Assembly (NCBI GenBank): GCA_002450905.1
Contig: DKAT01000063.1
Span: 1-12,909, forward strand
Direction: 5' to 3'
Source: Spirochaetia bacterium UBA6919
GTDB taxonomy: Bacteria > Spirochaetota > UBA6919
DNA length: 12,909 bases
Made by a program: the position numbers and the translations under genes. Numbering within the stretch: the first letter of the stretch is position 1; every line of letters starts with the position of its first letter. Below the pieces are notes generated by a model, which had not been told where the DNA came from, ran no database searches, and saw only the letters and a list, made by a program, of their open reading frames with translations. This document shows, one piece after another, positions 6,063 to 12,909 of this stretch.

Positions 6063-6164
6063 TTATAAAAAATATTTTTTAAGGTATATAGCTAATACAC
6101 CTAGTAATACGAAATATAAAAGCATAGCTCCAGTTGATGTTAATAACTCCTTAATTTTTTGCAT
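6063..6164 (-). CDS. tiny single-span membrane peptide, copy B (33 aa, unannotated)
   Basis: A 33-codon frame, ATG at 6164 and TAA at 6063-6065, with an excellent ribosome binding site (TAGGAGT, 7 nt before the ATG). The peptide has a basic N-terminus (MQKIKELLTS), a hydrophobic span (GAMLLYFVLLGVLAIYL) and a KKYFL tail, so one transmembrane helix flanked by lysines is expected. It aligns with the 37-aa peptide at 2223-2336 over 30 residues with 20 identities: LTS, GAML, YFVL, G and LKKY are kept. Shared residues often use different codons, the sign of a real protein under selection. It sits 58 bp after cas6 and just before the CARF gene. I know no named family; a membrane partner, toxin or anchor for the CARF effector is possible but inferred. 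Confidence 0.85.
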   Translation of the reverse strand: MQKIKELLTSTGAMLLYFVLLGVLAIYLKKYFL

Positions 6165-6200
6165 TGTATTGACTCCTACTTTTTAATATTTCTTTATTCA

Positions 6201-6231
6201 TTCAAAATTATGAGTTTCAAAATTATGAAAC
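6201..6231 (-). repeat. direct repeat and hairpin at the cas6 stop
   Basis: TTCAAAATTATGA occurs twice (6201-6213 and 6216-6228, 15-bp period), and GTTTCA/TGAAAC (6214-6219 and 6226-6231) forms a 6-bp inverted repeat with a 6-nt loop across the cas6 stop codon. It could damp read-through or protect the upstream mRNA end; there is no following U-run. Confidence 0.4.
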
Positions 6232-7134
6232 TGTGTATTGATATCGTCCGCATCCAAATGTCGTATTCTTACCAATCCCGAATAACCCTGCACCATTAAA
6301 TAAGGATAAATAGGGCTGTATTGACCCACTATATTCAACTAGACCATAAACCCCACCCAAATCCATTTTACTTTCCTGAGTTTTTGAATACCTCTGTCTT
6401 TTTTTAAATTTCAAATCCGTATATGTAGTTTGAACAGAATTTGCATTAAGTATTAAAAGTTGGATGTCTTTCTGGTCAGCCTGGTATTGCCCATATATTT
6501 GAGACAATAAACTAAGACGAATTAGCGAAGATTTAACTAACTGAGTAAAAGAAATTTCAAAAGTTAATTTTCCTTTCTTCTTAAGCCTTAATGGGGTATA
6601 AAAAAATACTTTGAGGTGGTCAATACCATCAATAAAATCAGATTTTAGTTGAAAAAGCCCCTGATCGCATTTGGTAATAAATTGATTATCCTGATCAAGA
6701 ATTTCCTTTTGACTAATCAGGTCAATTACTGAATGTACTTTAAAATGAAATATGTTTTTTCCGATTCCGACCGCACCCATTTTTATAAATGTAAAAATAA
6801 AATAATTAATAAATATAAAAAGTTTATTAAAAAAAATAATTTCAATTGAGGCTTTACATTCAGATTCTTTATGAATCGTTAATAAATAAGGATGTGGAAT
6901 AGAGTTAATATTTTTAAATGTCAATGAACCATTAAAATCTGTTACAAACGTTTCATAAAATGCACAATTTCTTTTTAAATAACAATTTTCACAGGAATTT
7001 CCTTTATTGATGCAAACCAATTTCTTAAGCCAATATCCCATAGCACCCCGAATAACAGCTTCCATAAAATAAAATCGAACAGGCTGATCAAACTCAATAC
7101 TAATCTTTATATGGATATAGGGGATTTCAATCAT
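6223..7134 (-). CDS. cas6: Cas6 pre-crRNA endoribonuclease
   Basis: A 303-residue RAMP-fold Cas6 of the type with a C-terminal glycine-rich loop. It cuts pre-crRNA within each repeat to leave the 8-nt 5' tag carried by the Csm complex. Near the N-terminus is a four-cysteine cluster (Cys41, Cys48, Cys51, Cys57: C-x6-C-x2-C-x5-C) typical of this Cas6 branch and probably zinc-binding. A first RAMP half ends with MGAVGIGKN (119-126). The C-terminus has GAGLFGIGKNTTFGCGRY (281-298), the diagnostic G-rich RNA-binding loop. No single catalytic histidine can be assigned, as is common for Cas6. ATG at 7134 has only a weak AAAGAG ribosome binding site. It lies 38 bp after csm5, as the last gene of the interference block; the matching substrate is the array at 2351-2973. 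Confidence 0.93.
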   Translation of the reverse strand: MIEIPYIHIKISIEFDQPVRFYFMEAVIRGAMGYWLKKLVCINKGNSCENCYLKRNCAFYETFVTDFNGSLTFKNINSIPHPYLLTIHKESECKASIEIIFFNKLFIFINYFIFTFIKMGAVGIGKNIFHFKVHSVIDLISQKEILDQDNQFITKCDQGLFQLKSDFIDGIDHLKVFFYTPLRLKKKGKLTFEISFTQLVKSSLIRLSLLSQIYGQYQADQKDIQLLILNANSVQTTYTDLKFKKRQRYSKTQESKMDLGGVYGLVEYSGSIQPYLSLFNGAGLFGIGKNTTFGCGRYQYTVS

Positions 7135-7172
7135 AATTAATTTGCTCTTTAAATAACGATCTTCTTAATATT

Positions 7173-8273
7173 TTAAGGTTTATCTGATGAAATTAATTCA
7201 AGCATTGCCAAGCCCCCTGGAAATAAACTATTAACCAAAGTTCTTGTATTTCCATATCCATTTTTTGCTTTAGGTCTTCTATATTTATTAACTGTAACAC
7301 TTTCAACCTGTGAAAATCTTCCCAACCGTATTAGACATTCTGTTTTACCATCAATTTTTTCAATTTCTTTTGTTAAATTTTCAGCAGTTTCACGGAGTTT
7401 TTTGTGTTTAGAATTCTTATAAAATTTATCAATTTCATTCTTAATTTGATGAGTATAAAAATTGGAGCAAGCTTTAAACAAATTTGAAATACTAAACTGT
7501 TCCTGCATTTTAAATTGAAAAGATCCATAATTAGATTCTATAGATGATTTTAATAATTCCTGCCGGATCGTTAAATCAAAATCACCATAAGCATCCCCAT
7601 TAAATAAATACCCTCTAATAGCTTCATTTACATTTCGCATTTTTTCTATAAAATCATCACCCTTCAATCTGTTTTCTTTAAAATTCACATATGGAATGAT
7701 AAATTGACGATTCTTACCATGGACTGTACAATCTCCTACAGCAAGGCACCGAAAAGGATCTTTTTTTATATCCTTATTGTAACCCAGAATTTCTGATTCA
7801 AATTCCAATTCTCCTACTCTTTTATAATTTGATGTCGGTTCTTCATTTGAGATTTGATTAATTACAGCAGTTCGTATAGCCCCTTTAATGGAAGATCCAG
7901 GTATTACAGGTTCAAGACTTTGTTGATTTCGATAGATAGCATGAATCATTAAACGGTTATCATTAAGATTATTTCTTTTTTTGTTAAATTCCAATCCCTG
8001 GTTTTCTGTCGTTTCACAGACGTACAAAGCATTATTCAAATTCACTTTATCATGAAGAAAAAGAGTAATCTTTGAATAGTCATCTTTGTCCAGAAGCTGG
8101 TTAAATTTTGATCTTTCTTCATCATTAAGGGTATTAATAATCGTTTCTGGTCTGTAACGTAACAAAAAATATTTTTGATTGTTTTGTATAATCGAATACT
8201 GGGAAGGATCAATGAGATCCCCTGTACCAATATGAATTGCAGTAATGGGTCTGATTCTAATCCTGTATTTCAT
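7173..8273 (-). CDS. csm5: Csm5 (type III-A RAMP subunit)
   Basis: A 366-residue RAMP protein at the Csm4-Csm3-Csm5 filament's far end, where it caps the 3' side of the crRNA and helps its maturation. The start begins MKYRIRIRPITAIHIGTGD, the usual first strand and loop. PVIPGSSIKGAIRTA (about 123-137) is the RAMP motif shared with Csm3. NSLFPGGLAML near the C-terminus is the glycine-rich end. I chose the ATG at 8273 because GAGG lies nine bases upstream and the protein then starts with its first strand; an in-frame ATG at 8288 would add MRQRH. The gene overlaps the end of csm4 (by 17 nt with this start), so translation is probably coupled. Confidence 0.93.
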   Translation of the reverse strand: MKYRIRIRPITAIHIGTGDLIDPSQYSIIQNNQKYFLLRYRPETIINTLNDEERSKFNQLLDKDDYSKITLFLHDKVNLNNALYVCETTENQGLEFNKKRNNLNDNRLMIHAIYRNQQSLEPVIPGSSIKGAIRTAVINQISNEEPTSNYKRVGELEFESEILGYNKDIKKDPFRCLAVGDCTVHGKNRQFIIPYVNFKENRLKGDDFIEKMRNVNEAIRGYLFNGDAYGDFDLTIRQELLKSSIESNYGSFQFKMQEQFSISNLFKACSNFYTHQIKNEIDKFYKNSKHKKLRETAENLTKEIEKIDGKTECLIRLGRFSQVESVTVNKYRRPKAKNGYGNTRTLVNSLFPGGLAMLELISSDKP

Positions 8274-9240
8274 GTGTCTCTGCCTCATAATATGGGATTA
8301 CTGGAGCAAATGCATAATGAACAATCCGTGAATCATTATGAACATTTCTGAGAATTGAACCGACGTAGTTTAATTTTTTCGCTGTAAAACAAGCCCCCGT
8401 TTTAAACATAATAATTGGTTTTTTAAAAGGATTTATAGTACTGGCAAAATGCCCGCCTAATTTTCCAAATTTGGTAAAAATATCAGCTTTCAAATCCTTT
8501 AACTCCTTGACACCATTAGGTACAAATGATGATAGGGACATATATCGATTACCTTCGTTTGGAAGCTTAAGAGGTTCAATAGATTTAATTTTCAAAACAC
8601 CTTTACCCACTGATTTATCAGCTCCATAACCATTCATCAATGCAAAATCTATTAAATCCTTAATTTCTTTGTCAGAGTATTCAGAAGTATAGACATACAA
8701 ATCATAGATATTAAACAATTTTGAAGAATTTTTATCGTTTATAGATTTTTTTTCAACAACTGGATAATAATGAGTTATTGAGTATAAGCCACCATCTTCT
8801 TCTGTAGTATTTGTATATCGATTGATTGTATTACGGATAAGGTTTTGTGGTTGTGGTAAATGGGCTATAAAACTTTTTGAATTTATCAACCAATGATCAA
8901 ACAAATCGTTTTCCGTCATTGAAAATCCATTTTCATTAATCATTAAGCTAGAAGGAATAAATTGTATTTTATTAAATACTTTGATTTTTTGATATGTTTC
9001 AAAGTCTTCACTAAATTGTAAGTTATGAATTAATTTAGGTTTTGGGAGAAACCCTTCAATAAATCCATCTGATAAAATAAGTGGGGGAGTCCCTTTTTGA
9101 TAAGATGTTAAGAAGTCTATAAGTTTCTTTTCACCATAACCATACAAGATACCCCAGCATAAATGTCCAAATAACGTATCTGCTTGAATGGGGGATATTA
9201 TAGCAGATTGAAGCTCAAGTTTTACAAGATATGTGTTCAA
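8257..9240 (-). CDS. csm4: Csm4 (type III-A RAMP subunit)
   Basis: A 327-residue Csm4, the RAMP subunit that binds the 5' tag of crRNA and holds Cas10 at the base of the complex. The diagnostic SPIQADTLFGHLCW (16-29) is followed by LSDGFIEGFLPKPKL (56-70), and GYGADKSVGKGVLKI (204-218) is the glycine-rich loop. Length is normal. The start is TTG at 9238-9240 with a weak AGGT ahead; it gives the expected MNTYLVKLEL first strand, and no better codon is near. It lies 18 bp after csm3 and overlaps csm5. Confidence 0.94.
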   Translation of the reverse strand: MNTYLVKLELQSAIISPIQADTLFGHLCWGILYGYGEKKLIDFLTSYQKGTPPLILSDGFIEGFLPKPKLIHNLQFSEDFETYQKIKVFNKIQFIPSSLMINENGFSMTENDLFDHWLINSKSFIAHLPQPQNLIRNTINRYTNTTEEDGGLYSITHYYPVVEKKSINDKNSSKLFNIYDLYVYTSEYSDKEIKDLIDFALMNGYGADKSVGKGVLKIKSIEPLKLPNEGNRYMSLSSFVPNGVKELKDLKADIFTKFGKLGGHFASTINPFKKPIIMFKTGACFTAKKLNYVGSILRNVHNDSRIVHYAFAPVIPYYEAETHEIQD

Positions 9241-9258
9241 ATTAAATACCTATTTTTA

Positions 9259-9954
9259 TTACAAATAATCCGATATGTCAATTTTATTATTATTTTCATC
9301 AACCAGATCGATAAATTTGATTTGCCCATTACCCCTGGACCCACCACCACCAAGATAATCTTTTTCTAGCATAGCCATTGACTTTAGTACCACCTCCTTA
9401 AAATACTTTTCGTCCATTTCTCCACCATCCCCCATATCAATCACGCGATAGGATAGATTAAAATCAAATAAAGTACCGGGTACTACCCGCTCAATAGACC
9501 TTTGATTTGGTACAGCAGTTATTCTATTAATTGTATTTTCATGTTTTTCTTCAATAAATGGGATATTTTCATTGATGTATTTTTCTTTAACCATATCGTT
9601 TAAGTGGGCATCCCGAACAATAAGTCTCGTAGGTCCACGATCTAATACTTTCTCTGGATTAGTTGCTGATGAACCAAAAACACGGCATATTTTACAATCT
9701 ACATTTCCACATGAACAAACTTCACCTTTATAAACAAGAACCTTGCCTTCTACCCACTCCATAAGACTTCTCATCTTTCCTTTAATAGAAGAACCAGGTA
9801 TATAAGGATCATTAGTAGTAGGATTTTTTAAAATAGGGTTATCCATACCACCTATTTCCAAGGTGTCGTTGCCTGCCCCAATGTGCAGACCAGTAATAAT
9901 TTTTATTTTACCTGATAATATTTTAAGTGTTTTGAGTTTAATATTTTTTTCCAT
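9259..9954 (-). CDS. csm3: Csm3 (target-RNA-cleaving backbone subunit)
   Basis: A 231-residue Csm3, the repeated backbone subunit that cuts bound target RNA every six bases. GGMDNPILKNP (35-45) contains Asp38, in the position of the catalytic aspartate (Asp33 in studied Csm3 proteins), so target RNA cleavage should be intact. It continues with PYIPGSSIKGKMRS (50-63). A zinc-binding cluster CSCGNVDCKIC (Cys80, Cys82, Cys87, Cys90) precedes RVFGSS, and LGGGGSRGNGQIKF (201-214) is the C-terminal glycine-rich loop. ATG at 9954 has AGGA seven bases ahead. It is the best conserved member of the operon and fixes the subtype as III-A. Confidence 0.97.
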   Translation of the reverse strand: MEKNIKLKTLKILSGKIKIITGLHIGAGNDTLEIGGMDNPILKNPTTNDPYIPGSSIKGKMRSLMEWVEGKVLVYKGEVCSCGNVDCKICRVFGSSATNPEKVLDRGPTRLIVRDAHLNDMVKEKYINENIPFIEEKHENTINRITAVPNQRSIERVVPGTLFDFNLSYRVIDMGDGGEMDEKYFKEVVLKSMAMLEKDYLGGGGSRGNGQIKFIDLVDENNNKIDISDYL

Positions 9955-9979
9955 ACCCGTATCCTAATTAATATATTTC

Positions 9980-10492
9980 TTAATTGATTTCATTACCACC
10001 TAAAGAATAATAATACCCATATATTGCCTCAAACAAATTACAAAATACATTGAAATCGTAATCATCTTGGACTTGATCTACCAATTCAATATATATCGTC
10101 TTGAAGTTTTTATAAAATTCACTGTTATCTTTAAATTCACTGTTATCTTTAGAGATTTTTTTTGTCACTAAATAACTTACTTTTGATTTAGTAAGTTTGA
10201 TCAGCGGTTTAACCTCATCCCATTTTTTACCAACCCTTAACATTTTCTGGATCCGTTTGATTTCATCAAACACACGTCTAAATTGGGAGCGGGAAATACC
10301 ATTTTTAGTATTTTTATTAATAATGGATTCTGCTAATTTTTTAGCAATACCATCATAAAGTTCATCATGGATTCTCTTACCATCTTTATCTTTATAAAAG
10401 GAAGGTGGCCTAATTTGCATTTGATTATACCCACTGTCATGTTTATTGTTTTGTTTCTGTTGGTTATACCTATTATCCATTTGACTTACCAT
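9980..10492 (-). CDS. csm2: Csm2 (small subunit)
   Basis: A 170-residue small subunit of the Csm complex; several copies line the filament beside target RNA. The helical core has GISRSQFRRVFDEI (65-78), the Csm2 signature, followed by basic helices. Residues 1-30 are rich in Asn, Gln and Lys and look disordered, making it longer than many Csm2 proteins. KDNSEF occurs twice in a row (115-126) through an exact 18-bp duplication. The first ATG (10492) has no clear ribosome binding site; ATG at 10480 (MDNRY) is an alternative. The start lies five bases after the cas10 stop, so translation may depend on cas10 termination. Confidence 0.88.
   Translation of the reverse strand: MVSQMDNRYNQQKQNNKHDSGYNQMQIRPPSFYKDKDGKRIHDELYDGIAKKLAESIINKNTKNGISRSQFRRVFDEIKRIQKMLRVGKKWDEVKPLIKLTKSKVSYLVTKKISKDNSEFKDNSEFYKNFKTIYIELVDQVQDDYDFNVFCNLFEAIYGYYYSLGGNEIN
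10115..10150 (-). repeat. csm2: 18-bp tandem duplication inside csm2
   Basis: AAATTCACTGTTATCTTT is repeated exactly at 10115-10132 and 10133-10150, adding six residues (KDNSEF) in frame. The copies carry no differences, so the event is recent, most likely replication slippage. Confidence 0.85.
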
Positions 10493-10497
10493 TTTTT

Positions 10498-12807
10498 TTA
10501 AGATCTTAATTTATATATTGAATTGCTGACAGCAATCTTTAGTTTTCTCATAATCTCAGGTTTATTGACAACATCCTTAAAAAACACTTCTTTTACCTTA
10601 TTATCCTTGATATTTCTTGCGATATCATAATATAAATGAGATTTCCAGAGAGCATTGCTTTTACCAAAATTCCCTTTTTCAATTTCCAAAAACTGACCGG
10701 AGTATTTTAACAACCTATAAAGAAATCCTTTTGTAAATCCTTGATTTTTATCATTTTGATTCTGTTTTAAACAATCAGAAAATAAATCACTGATCTTTAA
10801 TTGATTTTCAAGTTCACTCCAACTGACTGTAGTATCAAATACAGTGATACAATTTTTCTTATAATCATGATGTCCTTTTGATTGCTCCAAACTATGCTCA
10901 GCACTATGTGTAAGAGTTTTAACTGGCAATTTACTTTTGGAAATTGCTATCCCCCCAGATATCGTAATGCTATTATTAAAACCTGTATATTCTGAAAACT
11001 TTTTTTGAAAATCCAAAGCAAATTCAATTATAGTATTCCAGGGTCCTATTAAACAAAGATCATCTCCGCCAGAGAATACAGTGTAAATATATTGATATTT
11101 TTTGTTTTCACTAATATAATAGTACAGGTATTCACTAAAAAAATAATTCAGCATGCGACTTAAAGATGAATACCTTGAAATCGATATATTTTCCTTCATA
11201 CCAATTGAAAATATTCCACCAAGGTTGTCAACATCTGCTTTAAACATTCCAATGTTATTAATACCTTCTGACTTAGTAGCTATTTCTTCTAAAGTCAATA
11301 CTTCATTTTTTTCATTGATTGGAACATAAAACGGATAATGTTTGTTTGGTAAATTGGACGTATATCTATTAATTGAGTATATATCCTTTGATCCATTTTT
11401 TATCTCGGTATCAATCATATGAGCTGACCATTCAGCAAATAAGGGAATTGCATCATTAGAGTTGCATGATTTAGATAGGTTGATATACTTTGATTTGGGT
11501 AATTTCCCTGCAAATACTTGTAAGTACTGACAATTTTGACAAAAATTATTTTCAGAATGAACAGGCCTTACTCGGCATTGAACACATAGTCCATTTTTTT
11601 GTATTAAATCATAGTTATTTTTTAATATATGATCATCAGGATTATTAAGTATTGATTGAAATTTTTTATTTTTAGCTTTATTCACATCCTCAGATATAGA
11701 CTGAAATAGTGATATTGCATTTTTTTGATTAAGATCATTTCCAGAACACTCAACTCCTTGGGAGATGTTAAAAGATAATTTCCCAATAAATTCTTTAAGG
11801 AAAAATCTTTCAATAGCTGTTCTGATTCCATCTATTTTACTTTTAATAGAATTGATGTTTGGCAAAAGAAGTATAAATCGTCCTCCTGCATTCATAATCT
11901 TAGAAAAAATAGGGAGTTTAAACTCATCTAGTATATAATCACATATAGAATCAGATAACGCCTGGAGCTGAAATGATCTGGCTCTTAAGAGTTTTGAAAC
12001 ATATTTAGTTGAGTTGAGATCAAAAATATAATTTTGGATACCACTAAGATCCCCTGAAATAAACAAGAATTTTTTTATTTCTTTATTTTTTATCTCATTT
12101 ACATTTTGATCGGTACCATTTTCAAGATGATATCGGTACAAAGCAACAGCAATCGAAGATCTAGCAGATAATTGATCATACAAACTTATATCAGATTCAC
12201 AATTTATAGTAGAAGGTACAGCCCATAAATAATTCTCAAATAGGGTATCAATTTTCTTAAAATAATTTTGTATTTCATTGGATTTTGTTTTTTTAAAATC
12301 TGATACAAAATTATCCCATAACTTTTTATAATCACCTTCATTTAAATGAACTGATTTATCAAACTGGATGTTACTATAACTGAATGTATTTAATTTATAA
12401 TATAAAGTATTATTATTAATATTTACAAAATTTACTTTATCAAAAACTGACCTAAGGGCTTGGGTTTTATAACTTACATCATTTTCAGTTTTTTCATTGT
12501 GATTTCTATCATTTCCAGATGATAGTCTATCAGATTCAGTGATAATATATGTTAACGGATTATCTGAATTATCATGTTTTGAAACTAAATTTAAAATATT
12601 GGATAGATTAAAATTTAAATTTGTGAAATAACCTTCACTATTTAATTCGTCTATAAAACCATGTGTGTACAAAGAATAATCGTGAATGTATAATTCTTTT
12701 TCTTGATGTGGTAACTTATTTATATATTGAGAAATACCAGCTCTATCTGCGAATTTACCTATATCATACAACAGCGCAGAAAACACTATCTCATTTTGTA
12801 GATCCAT
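10498..12807 (-). CDS. cas10: Cas10/Csm1, HD motif altered, cyclase palm intact
   Basis: A 769-residue Csm1, the large subunit that makes cyclic oligoadenylate on target RNA binding and normally also cuts single-stranded DNA. The N-terminal HD domain has SALLYDIGKFADRAG (10-24): the family HD pair is Tyr14-Asp15, so the metal-binding histidine is missing, while SKHDN (His78) and ESDRLSSGNDR (91-101) remain. The first palm starts at SGDLSGIQNYIF (251-262). A zinc finger follows (Cys408, Cys411, Cys423, Cys426). The second palm carries FKADVDNLG and FSGGDD (578-583), the active-site cyclase motif, then a helical C-terminal domain. ATG at 12807 has a GAGAGAG ribosome binding site. It is the first gene of the operon. 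The expected phenotype is signalling without HD DNase activity. Confidence 0.97.
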   Translation of the reverse strand: MDLQNEIVFSALLYDIGKFADRAGISQYINKLPHQEKELYIHDYSLYTHGFIDELNSEGYFTNLNFNLSNILNLVSKHDNSDNPLTYIITESDRLSSGNDRNHNEKTENDVSYKTQALRSVFDKVNFVNINNNTLYYKLNTFSYSNIQFDKSVHLNEGDYKKLWDNFVSDFKKTKSNEIQNYFKKIDTLFENYLWAVPSTINCESDISLYDQLSARSSIAVALYRYHLENGTDQNVNEIKNKEIKKFLFISGDLSGIQNYIFDLNSTKYVSKLLRARSFQLQALSDSICDYILDEFKLPIFSKIMNAGGRFILLLPNINSIKSKIDGIRTAIERFFLKEFIGKLSFNISQGVECSGNDLNQKNAISLFQSISEDVNKAKNKKFQSILNNPDDHILKNNYDLIQKNGLCVQCRVRPVHSENNFCQNCQYLQVFAGKLPKSKYINLSKSCNSNDAIPLFAEWSAHMIDTEIKNGSKDIYSINRYTSNLPNKHYPFYVPINEKNEVLTLEEIATKSEGINNIGMFKADVDNLGGIFSIGMKENISISRYSSLSRMLNYFFSEYLYYYISENKKYQYIYTVFSGGDDLCLIGPWNTIIEFALDFQKKFSEYTGFNNSITISGGIAISKSKLPVKTLTHSAEHSLEQSKGHHDYKKNCITVFDTTVSWSELENQLKISDLFSDCLKQNQNDKNQGFTKGFLYRLLKYSGQFLEIEKGNFGKSNALWKSHLYYDIARNIKDNKVKEVFFKDVVNKPEIMRKLKIAVSNSIYKLRS

Positions 12808-12847
12808 TTTCTCTCTCTTTGTTAAAGATAAAATTTATTATTTATAT

Positions 12848-12876
12848 AGTATATAAGAATTTAAAAAACTCACCAA
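12848..12876 (-). promoter_or_regulatory. promoter of the csm operon
   Basis: On the minus strand TTGGTG (12876-12871) and TATACT (12853-12848) are separated by exactly 17 bp, about 40 bp upstream of the cas10 start. The -10 box lies inside a perfect palindrome with 7-bp arms, TTATATA-G-TATATAA (12842-12856), which may serve as a repressor site. Confidence 0.6.
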
Positions 12877-12909
12877 ACACCTGATTTGTTTTTAATCACC
12901 TTATCATTT

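Noticed and set aside
6314..6330. Possible third copy of the membrane peptide elsewhere in the window
   Set aside because: I looked through the intergenic stretches (436-665, 2043-2222, 2974-3182, 12808-12909) and cas6 flanks and found no further frame with the GAML/YFVL/LKKY pattern.
8042..8230. Minus-strand 62-codon frame
   Set aside because: Alternative frame inside csm5, which has clear RAMP motifs in its own frame.
9184..9369. Plus-strand 61-codon frame across the csm3/csm4 junction
   Set aside because: Antisense to two firmly identified genes.
12663..12884. Plus-strand 73-codon frame over the cas10 start
   Set aside because: Overlaps the cas10 HD region and promoter on the opposite strand; low-complexity composition.

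Overview
The window is a nearly complete, single-strand type III-A (Csm) CRISPR-Cas locus from an AT-rich bacterium with ordinary Shine-Dalgarno signals. Nothing in it fixes the taxon; a Firmicute, spirochaete or similar low-GC lineage would fit. Every gene reads on the minus strand, so the operon runs from high to low coordinates.

The operon starts at a sigma70-like promoter (12848-12876). In transcription order it encodes Cas10/Csm1 (GGDD palm intact, HD histidine replaced by tyrosine), Csm2, Csm3, Csm4, Csm5 and Cas6. Next comes an effector and adaptation block: a tiny single-span membrane peptide (6063-6164), an isolated CRISPR-repeat-like element (6011-6040), a CARF effector whose real start appears to be a non-standard ATA codon (4827-5975), cas1, and two different cas2 genes in tandem. 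A 209-bp AT-rich leader follows, then a CRISPR array of 9 identical 35-nt repeats and 8 spacers (2351-2973). Beyond the array lie a second copy of the tiny membrane peptide (2223-2336), a Csx1/Csx2-type CARF-HEPN RNase (666-2042) and an orphan PIN-domain protein (10-435).

In the expected scheme, Cas6 processes pre-crRNA, and the Csm complex binds target RNA and cuts it through Csm3. Cas10 then makes cyclic oligoadenylate, which activates the CARF proteins. The HD substitution suggests that DNA cleavage is lost and that defence relies on this second-messenger arm.

The most novel element is the pair of unannotated 33- and 37-residue membrane peptides. They are 20/30 identical in protein, half of the shared codons differ synonymously, and each lies directly upstream of a CARF effector gene. 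This suggests a repeated two-gene module of membrane peptide plus CARF protein, not known to me. One copy has a strong ribosome binding site. The other begins only a few bases past the last CRISPR repeat, on what would be the tail of the pre-crRNA.
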